Assembly: GCA_045125095.1 (NCBI GenBank)
Contig: JBGVMW010000004.1
Coordinates: 1 to 19,612, forward strand
DNA length: 19,612 nucleotides
Direction: 5' to 3'
DNA from: JBGVMW01 sp045125095
GTDB lineage: Bacteria > Bacillota > Clostridia > Lachnospirales > Lachnospiraceae
The position numbers and the translations under genes are program-made. Shown here one piece after another: positions 14,671-19,612 of this stretch (position 1 is the stretch's first letter; every line of letters begins with the position of its first letter). The notes beneath the pieces are model-generated. The model saw nothing but the letters and a program-made list of their open reading frames with translations. It had not been told where the DNA came from and did not search any database.

Positions 14671-15399
14671 ATGCATAAGGTATTGATTGTTGAAGATGAT
14701 TTAACACAACTGGAATTATTGAGAACTACGATAAATCAAAAATACCCCGATTGGATTGTAAAAGTAGCCGCTAATTATTCATCTGCCAAGAATCTATTAG
14801 ATAATTCCTTATTTTCAAATGAACCATTTTCATTATTTTTATTTGATATTCAATTATCTATGGAGGAAGGGGATAGAGGAGGTTTTTTTCTTGCAAAAGA
14901 AGCCAGAAAACATTCCGCATACTTCAAAGTACCCATTCTATTTTTAACTGCAATTTCAGACGAAGGCAGCTTTGCACTATCAGAATTTCATTGCTACAAT
15001 TATATTACAAAACCCTATACTATGATAGATATTTTGCATCAGCTTGAGCAAATGCTCATTACCGGTTACTTAGAAAACACATTAGAATTACTTGACACAA
15101 ATCGAATTCTACATCGTGTCCATATCAGCGATATTCTTACTATAGAATCCAAATCACACACTCTGACGATTTATACAAAAAATAATGGTAGCTTTGTGAC
15201 AAGAGCCTATACACTGCAAAAAATTTTATCCATTTTAGGAAACGACTTTATTCAATGCCACCGTCGAATTATCATTAACAAAACACATATTATTACTTAT
15301 GATAAGGCATCTCAGCTTATCAACATTAATAATAGACTTATACCTATTGGTCGCACTTTTATAAAAGAAATGGAAAAACTATCTTTAAAAAGGAGTTAA
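14671..15399 (+). CDS. LytTR-family response regulator (AgrA-like)
   Basis: 242-residue cytoplasmic response regulator. The receiver domain (about 1-125) has the acidic pair Asp9/Asp10 in IVEDD, the phospho-acceptor Asp59 in LFLFDIQL, Thr93 in LFLTA and Lys114 in ITKPY. A LytTR DNA-binding domain follows (about 143-238: HISDILTIESKSHTLTIYT, FIQCHRRIIINKTHI), where the CHR(R/S)-type segment is typical of AgrA/ComE/PlnC-like proteins. It is co-transcribed with the kinase gene 7 bases downstream. It should bind the 21-bp-spaced repeats just upstream and regulate the divergent ABC operon and perhaps itself. It is more AT-rich than the genes of the surface operon. Confidence 0.92.
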   Translation: MHKVLIVEDDLTQLELLRTTINQKYPDWIVKVAANYSSAKNLLDNSLFSNEPFSLFLFDIQLSMEEGDRGGFFLAKEARKHSAYFKVPILFLTAISDEGSFALSEFHCYNYITKPYTMIDILHQLEQMLITGYLENTLELLDTNRILHRVHISDILTIESKSHTLTIYTKNNGSFVTRAYTLQKILSILGNDFIQCHRRIIINKTHIITYDKASQLININNRLIPIGRTFIKEMEKLSLKRS

Positions 15400-15405
15400 C
15401 TCAGT

Positions 15406-16677
15406 ATGCCAATATCTTATATCTCTACATTTTTAGAGTTTGCCTGCGTTTATTATATTGCCAAATCATTTTTACACCTATCATATAAACCAACAAAAAA
15501 TGATTTTATTGCACTAGTATTGTTTTTTCTCATTTTATGTCAACTTTCAGAAAGCCCGCCTATACTTCCGTGGCTTATTGGACAGATTATCTATTTTGTA
15601 TATTTTACCAGTTTTAATAAAAAAAACATATTACATAGCATATTATTATTCTGTCTTACAGTGACTTGCATTGTAATAATACAGTTTTTGGCTACACCCA
15701 TCACATATCTTCTTCCTAAGAACTTAAATAATGATTTCATTGGTATATGTGGAAGTTTCACAACCTTTGTTTTAATAATACTTATTTTTCAATCAAAGCA
15801 TATGAGAGATCTATATTACAAAATTGTTCACTCCATACTTCCTTATCGACTTATACTAATTAATTCATACATGATTATTTTTGCTTTACTTTTGCTATTT
15901 AAAATGAACCCATCAGAACTGTATCACAATCTAATTGGTACATTAATCATTGTTTTTATTGTTATTATCGCCAATATCTGCGTTTTATATTACGATCAAA
16001 AAATGCTTACACAACAACAGCAGTTATTGTCTTACCAGAAAAATCTTCCTATATACGAGTCCTTAATTCATGAAATACGTGACAATCAACATGAATATTC
16101 TAATCGTATACAGAGTTTACAAAACTTAACAGAAACCTGCAAAGATTATGACACTTTAAAAACTGCTATTAAAAAATATACATATCATTATGCCCAGCCT
16201 CTCCACGCCTATCCATTGCTTCAAATAAATATGCCCTTACTTGCGGCATCTTTATACAACCTATCCTGTCGTGCTGAAAATGATGGTATTGTTATTCAAT
16301 TTGATGTCATTTCTGAACAACTGTGCAGCCATGCAACAGAAATTCAATTATCAGACTTTGCAAGCACTCTGTTACAAAATGCAATTGAAGCTTGTGAAAG
16401 CGGCGATAATATTTATGTTCATATATCCTCCAGTGATGGTATTGTCGCATTAGAGATTCGTAACCCGGTAAAACAATTCTATCCACCACAAGATATTGCT
16501 AAATTCTTTCAAAAGAATTATTCTACTAAGAAATCGAATGTTAAAAATGATATTGTTCCTCACGGAATTGGTTTATTCAACCTAATGAAGGAAGTTACAA
16601 AGCTTAAAGGAACTATCGGTGCTGATTGTATTCAATATGACAAAAAAAATTGGATTATCTTTCGTTTAAACGTATAA
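15406..16677 (+). CDS. AgrC-like sensor histidine kinase
   Basis: 423-residue membrane kinase. The N-terminal half (about 1-200) contains six or so hydrophobic segments with short loops, as in peptide-sensing HPK10 kinases. The phosphorylation helix has His229 in DNQHEYSNRIQSL, corresponding to the H-(D/E)-Y-x-N pattern of AgrC. The GHKL ATPase has the N box LLQNAIEAC (Asn325) and a G box HGIGLFNL (386-393). AAGGAG at the end of the regulator gene precedes its ATG. It would detect an extracellular peptide and phosphorylate the LytTR regulator. Whether the ligand is self-made (see the AgrD-like frame) or a foreign antibiotic peptide is not decided by the sequence; the ABC operon it faces fits either. 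Confidence 0.9.
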   Translation: MPISYISTFLEFACVYYIAKSFLHLSYKPTKNDFIALVLFFLILCQLSESPPILPWLIGQIIYFVYFTSFNKKNILHSILLFCLTVTCIVIIQFLATPITYLLPKNLNNDFIGICGSFTTFVLIILIFQSKHMRDLYYKIVHSILPYRLILINSYMIIFALLLLFKMNPSELYHNLIGTLIIVFIVIIANICVLYYDQKMLTQQQQLLSYQKNLPIYESLIHEIRDNQHEYSNRIQSLQNLTETCKDYDTLKTAIKKYTYHYAQPLHAYPLLQINMPLLAASLYNLSCRAENDGIVIQFDVISEQLCSHATEIQLSDFASTLLQNAIEACESGDNIYVHISSSDGIVALEIRNPVKQFYPPQDIAKFFQKNYSTKKSNVKNDIVPHGIGLFNLMKEVTKLKGTIGADCIQYDKKNWIIFRLNV

Positions 16678-16708
16678 TATCTAATGCATTCATACCCATA
16701 TTCTATTA

Positions 16709-16743
16709 GCAAAGAAGCAAGGCAACACGCCTTGCTTCTTTGC
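16709..16743. terminator. Bidirectional hairpin terminator between convergent genes
   Basis: A perfect 15-bp stem (GCAAAGAAGCAAGGC at 16709-16723, GCCTTGCTTCTTTGC at 16729-16743) closes a 5-base loop. It lies 31 bases after the kinase stop and 29 bases after the stop of the convergent LRR gene, so it can serve both. No long T-run follows on either side; the strength of the stem is the main evidence. Confidence 0.75.
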
Positions 16744-16772
16744 TGTATCACACGCTCTACCCCACCAGCAAA

Positions 16773-17660
16773 TTACAATGTTAATTCCGCAAAATAATCT
16801 TGTTCATTACCGACCGACTGTTGAAACTGTATCAGATAAGCAATCACTTCCGGAGCCGCATCCGACAGTGTTTCCATGATAATGGAAATATTCTGTCTGG
16901 TTATGCAGTCACTGTCTGCTAATATTTTCACATACCTGACATCCTGATTATACTGCTCACGCAACATGCCTAATAGAAGGGAAGCGTCTCTGCCATTTTG
17001 TTCTTGTGGCATGTACGCCGAAAGATACTGCTGTAAATGTTTTTTTACACCATCCTCTAACTTCCATGCATACATCAATCTTAAAAATACTATCCGAAGC
17101 TTTTCTTTCTGCCGTTCTTTTATAAACGCCTCATACTGCACATCAATATCCTCTACATCAAACCAACCAAAAAATACGGGGTCAAATCCGATATCATTCT
17201 TAGAATCCAGAAAATGCAATACTGCTTCGTCGTACTCTGCCATCCAACTTTCACTGGTTGCCCCATCAGCAGCCCGCTCCGGTGCAAATAATGTCATATT
17301 CCGCAATATAGTCAGTACAGATGCCAGCAAATATGGCAAGCCATTGTTGCCAGATGCATCTCCCTGCACAGTTACCTGCTCTAACTGTTCGCAGCCCATA
17401 AATACATTTTTTCCCAATGTAATTTTCTTTGCCGGAACGTTTAGAATCTTCAAATTCTTCATGTGCGCAAACGCCCAGTCTCCGATTTCTTTTATTGTAT
17501 CTGGTATATGGAGTTCATATATGGATTTACAGCTTAGAAATGCCTTTGCTTCAATGCCGTTTACAGGATATTCCTCCCATACTGTAGGAATCGAAACAAC
17601 GGCGTCCTCACCTTTGTACTGCTCAACTGTGCAGTAATTGTCATATTTCTTATATCGCAT
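16773..17660 (-). CDS. Leucine-rich-repeat (BspA-like) protein with unassigned C-terminal domain
   Basis: 295-residue soluble protein. The first 100 or so residues are LRR_5/BspA-type repeats: GIEAKAFLSCKSIYELHIPDTIKEIGDWAFAHMKNLKILNVPAKKITLGKNVFMGCEQLEQVTV, in which each unit has the (A/F)F-x-x-C/M-x-x-L/I pattern. The rest (about 115-295) is helical with no motif I recognise. There is no signal peptide, so unlike surface BspA proteins it is probably intracellular. The ATG at 17660 is preceded by GGAGGG at short spacing; the ATG eight codons earlier has no ribosome site. It stands alone, ending in a hairpin shared with the convergent kinase gene. Function unknown. Confidence 0.75.
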   Translation of the reverse strand: MRYKKYDNYCTVEQYKGEDAVVSIPTVWEEYPVNGIEAKAFLSCKSIYELHIPDTIKEIGDWAFAHMKNLKILNVPAKKITLGKNVFMGCEQLEQVTVQGDASGNNGLPYLLASVLTILRNMTLFAPERAADGATSESWMAEYDEAVLHFLDSKNDIGFDPVFFGWFDVEDIDVQYEAFIKERQKEKLRIVFLRLMYAWKLEDGVKKHLQQYLSAYMPQEQNGRDASLLLGMLREQYNQDVRYVKILADSDCITRQNISIIMETLSDAAPEVIAYLIQFQQSVGNEQDYFAELTL

Positions 17661-17831
17661 ATTGCCCTCCATATCTGCATTCACATTTATTGAATAATAA
17701 TTTCTATTGTATTAAGGTTTTTGTGATTTTCCGATAAAACAAATTTATTTTATTATACCATAGGATGTATTCTGCTGCTACCATAACTCTCACAAGATGT
17801 CGTCTAGAGCGTGTTGCCACCCCACCCAGAA

Positions 17832-17887
17832 CAAAGCATACAAGCACGCTCCGCGAATTTAGCTTTTCGATGTGCTTGCATGCTTTG
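17832..17887. repeat. Large imperfect hairpin in the LRR-CarD intergenic region
   Basis: The 16-base arms CAAAGCATACAAGCAC (17832-17847) and GTGCTTGCATGCTTTG (17872-17887) match at 15 of 16 positions around a 24-base loop. A GC-richer segment with two similar GAATTT cores (CCGCGAATTTAGC and GCCGAATTTGGC) overlaps and follows it. The segment differs in composition from its surroundings and looks like a dispersed intergenic repeat or structured RNA. The whole 17661-18033 gap otherwise holds only the terminator of the CarD gene; I see no credible gene in it. Confidence 0.5.
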
Positions 17888-17967
17888 CCTCGCCGAATTT
17901 GGCACGCAGTGCATCTTCCTTTCAAATGCTCTCTGCTACAATAAAATGTTGTAATTTCCTAGTATAC

Positions 17968-18007
17968 AAAAAAGAAGCAACCCAGAGCCCTCGCTCTGCA
18001 TTGCTTC
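17968..18007 (-). terminator. Intrinsic terminator of the CarD-family gene
   Basis: On the minus strand GAAGCAA (18007-18001) pairs with TTGCTTC (17980-17974), and inside it AGAGC (17997-17993) pairs with GCTCT (17888 series on the same hairpin, 17988-17984), followed by six T (17973-17968). It starts about 27 bases after the stop codon at 18034, a classical Rho-independent terminator. Confidence 0.88.
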
Positions 18008-18033
18008 CCATTCATCAGGCACTTATCCGTCAT

Positions 18034-18531
18034 TTAGTTCTTCTGCTGAATACTATCCGTAATATACGCACCAACTTCATCCTTTGGCATTTCCAAGGCG
18101 AACGCCAGCTCGCCATATAGCTGTTCTTCTGCCTGACGGAAATATTTTTCATCTACTACGGTAACCTTTTTGCCATCCTGTATTCTTAATTTTTTACGCT
18201 GGTACAACGTCTTAATAATCTTCACAAGCTCCCTACAGTCACATGTCTGCAATGCTGCCCGGTACTGTACTTCCCGTTCACGCTCATTGCCAATCCACAC
18301 AGACTCAATGTTTGGAATATCCTGAATCAGATCTTCTACTTCTTCTTTGGAAAGAACAAATCTCATAATGGTCTTATTGTTATCAACTGGCGCATAAATT
18401 ACTGACTCACGCTGATACACCGGACGTAGCGTATAATATTGCTTTTGCTTATCTGCCATAGAAATGGACAATGTACCTACATCCTCTACCTTACAGACAC
18501 CATGATTTCCATATACGATTAAATCATTCAT
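18034..18531 (-). CDS. CarD/CdnL-family transcription regulator
   Basis: 165-residue protein of the CarD_CdnL_TRCF family, which binds the RNA polymerase beta subunit and stabilises open promoter complexes. The N-terminal Tudor-like domain is recognisable: LIVYGNHGVCKVEDVGTL, QYYTLRPVYQRESVIYAPVDNN (about 31-52). The C-terminal half is helical (REREVQYRAALQTCDCRELVKIIKTLYQRKK, EKYFRQAEEQLYGELAFALEM), as expected for the DNA-contacting CarD C-domain. Length matches the family. The ribosome site is weak (GAAG upstream of tandem ATGs, TTTGAATGAATG). It appears monocistronic, with a strong terminator after it and an IS element upstream. Its own promoter may lie in 18532-18692. Confidence 0.9.
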   Translation of the reverse strand: MNDLIVYGNHGVCKVEDVGTLSISMADKQKQYYTLRPVYQRESVIYAPVDNNKTIMRFVLSKEEVEDLIQDIPNIESVWIGNEREREVQYRAALQTCDCRELVKIIKTLYQRKKLRIQDGKKVTVVDEKYFRQAEEQLYGELAFALEMPKDEVGAYITDSIQQKN

Positions 18532-18692
18532 TCAAACTTCGCACATAAATTTTAGCTATGTACCTTGAAAATTCAATACCTGGCAACTATTCAATTGTCA
18601 ATGTTCAGACTTTAAGCGGCTTGAAGTTGTGTTTTCAAAAATGCTGGTAATGTGTTCATAAATGCATCCACTAGTTCAGAGATTTTCTCATC
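18532..18692. other. Intergenic region between CarD gene and IS element
   Basis: No gene seen. On the minus strand a perfect -35, TTGACA (18596-18601), is present, but the -10 at 17 bases (TATTGA, 18573-18578) is poor. A second pair, TTGAAT (18571-18576) and TAAAAT (18549-18554), has a 16-base spacer but would leave a very short leader. One of these probably drives the CarD gene. The end of the IS element must also lie here, but I could not locate its terminal inverted repeat. Confidence 0.35.
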
Positions 18693-19612
18693 TTATAACT
18701 CGGTGTTTTCCGTAAGCATGGTTCTGAACATTTGAAGCAGCATTTGAAAAGCCTGTATCCATGTGATATCAGACATTTCATCAGAAAAGTATAAAAAAAG
18801 CTCACCAAGAGACCGGTTATCATTAGATTCCCGGTTTTCCAGTGACAACATCATGTATCGTGTAAAAACAACTGCAGTATGTGCAGTCATTGCATCATAA
18901 GATAAAGAATTACACTCTTTGCTAAGGTTAAGATAGCTTTTGCATACTTTAAAGAAAACCTCTATATCCCAACGTTTTCCGTAGATTCGGATGATTTCAT
19001 TTTCATCCAGATTTACATCCGTTGAAATAAGACAGAGATATTCCTTGCGTTTATTACGATTGCGGACATAGACTACTTTTGCAGGAATGGTTTCCCCATC
19101 CTTCACTACATCAACCATAACAGAAAGCAGATATTTTGATTTACCTCGTCTCTTTTTATTTTTGTTGTAAATAGAGACCAGAGACATGTCTTCGCCCTCA
19201 TAGCGAAAAAACATTTTTGATGACTTTTTGACCATGCCGATGATATCAAAATCCATCTTTTTAACAGCATGAATGGTACTTGGTGAAGAAAACCAGCTGT
19301 CAAAGAGAACATATTTCGCAGGGATTGCAGTCTTTTTAGCCACATCCAGAAGCGTAAGCATGGCATGAGTTCCTTTTTCCATGGACAGTTTTCTGCGTTT
19401 GTAACCAACTGTTCTCTTATCCACTTCGGTTGCTTCATTGATGCGATTCTTCTTATTTTCTGTTGAAAGAAGAATGCTGTTTACCGGCAGAAAGGTACTT
19501 CCATCTGACCATCCAAGGGTAAGCATTCTAAATCCAAAGCGGTATGTATGCTTTGCATGGTCATAGACTTTTGTAAGAAGCTCTACCTTTTTTGAACGGT
19601 TTCGCTCAAACA
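18693..19612 (-). CDS. IS4-family transposase, 5' end cut by window edge
   Basis: The reading frame is open from the stop at 18693 to the window edge, giving about 306 residues of a DDE transposase; the internal ATG at 19526 is not the true start, because FERNRSKKVELLTKVYDHAKH continues upstream in frame. The second catalytic Asp is in YVLFDSWFSSP, and the glutamate lies in YGKRWDIEVFFKVCK, an exact Y-x2-R-x3-E-x6-K signature of the IS4 family. The first Asp is presumably outside the window. The visible part is uninterrupted, so the element may be intact. It catalyses cut-and-paste movement of its own IS. Confidence 0.88.
   Translation of the reverse strand, partial: FERNRSKKVELLTKVYDHAKHTYRFGFRMLTLGWSDGSTFLPVNSILLSTENKKNRINEATEVDKRTVGYKRRKLSMEKGTHAMLTLLDVAKKTAIPAKYVLFDSWFSSPSTIHAVKKMDFDIIGMVKKSSKMFFRYEGEDMSLVSIYNKNKKRRGKSKYLLSVMVDVVKDGETIPAKVVYVRNRNKRKEYLCLISTDVNLDENEIIRIYGKRWDIEVFFKVCKSYLNLSKECNSLSYDAMTAHTAVVFTRYMMLSLENRESNDNRSLGELFLYFSDEMSDITWIQAFQMLLQMFRTMLTENTEL
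18693..19612 (-). mobile_element. IS4-family insertion sequence (3' portion)
   Basis: The extent is limited to the transposase frame that I can support. The 3' end of the element is somewhere in 18532-18692 and the 5' end is beyond the window. Terminal inverted repeats and target duplication cannot be assigned. Confidence 0.7.

Noticed and set aside
14438..14686. 82-codon plus-strand open frame upstream of the response regulator
   Set aside because: It covers both promoters and the direct repeats and overlaps the regulator start in another frame; its product would be an unremarkable hydrophobic sequence without ribosome site.
17704..17925. 73-codon minus-strand open frame with several cysteines and arginines
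   Set aside because: It runs straight through the 17832-17887 hairpin, has no ribosome binding site and no recognisable motif; the frame is best explained by the repeat.
18555..18585. Resemblance of the CarD upstream segment to a ribosomal RNA spacer leader (TACCTTGAAAA-type)
   Set aside because: The match is short, no rRNA follows, and I cannot verify it without alignment.
19106..19438. 110-codon frame inside the transposase
   Set aside because: It is an out-of-phase shadow of the transposase; the IS4 signature residues lie in the longer frame and no frameshift is needed.

Overview
The window looks like chromosome of a Gram-positive Firmicute, most likely a clostridial gut-type bacterium near Lachnospiraceae. 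The grounds are AT-rich DNA, AGGAGG-type ribosome binding sites, sigma-A-like promoters, an AgrC/AgrA-style regulatory pair, a FliB-family protein and a CDP-glycerol-type polymerase domain. No rRNA, tRNA or CRISPR array was seen. Species cannot be named from this sequence alone.

Region 1 (about 1-8980, minus strand) is a compact cell-surface operon. In transcription order it encodes a FliB-like cysteine-rich protein, a LicC/PntC-like nucleotidyltransferase, a GT2 plus glycerophosphotransferase fusion, a MOP-superfamily flippase, a stand-alone adenylation enzyme, an acyl carrier protein and a small condensation-domain-like acyltransferase. Read together, the cluster would activate a headgroup, build a phosphate-linked glycopolymer, flip it, and decorate it with an acyl or aminoacyl group carried on the ACP. 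The last three genes recall the logic of Dlt D-alanylation, but with a soluble HxxxDG transferase in place of the membrane protein DltB. This is the best candidate here for an undescribed pathway.

Region 2 (9032-10143, minus) is a single NYN-nuclease protein with two OST-HTH/LOTUS domains, with its own promoter and terminator.

Region 3 (10153-16743) is a visibly more AT-rich block built around a divergent control region at 14516-14632. To the right, on the plus strand, are a LytTR response regulator and an AgrC-like sensor kinase. To the left, on the minus strand, are a lipoprotein, two membrane permeases, a BcrA-like ABC ATPase, a second anchored extracytoplasmic protein and a small protein. 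Two 13-bp direct repeats exactly 21 bp apart lie midway between two well-formed divergent promoters. Just downstream of the minus promoter is an unannotated 33-codon open frame whose end reads SSACTFLWGEVEVPD. This closely matches the layout of staphylococcal AgrD autoinducer precursors, but it has no ATG and there is no AgrB in the window. The block looks like a peptide-sensing ABC detoxification or immunity module with a relic or unusual autoinducer gene.

Region 4 (16773-19612, minus) holds a leucine-rich-repeat (BspA-like) protein, a large intergenic hairpin, a CarD-family regulator with a classical terminator, and the 3' part of an IS4-family transposase that runs off the window edge.
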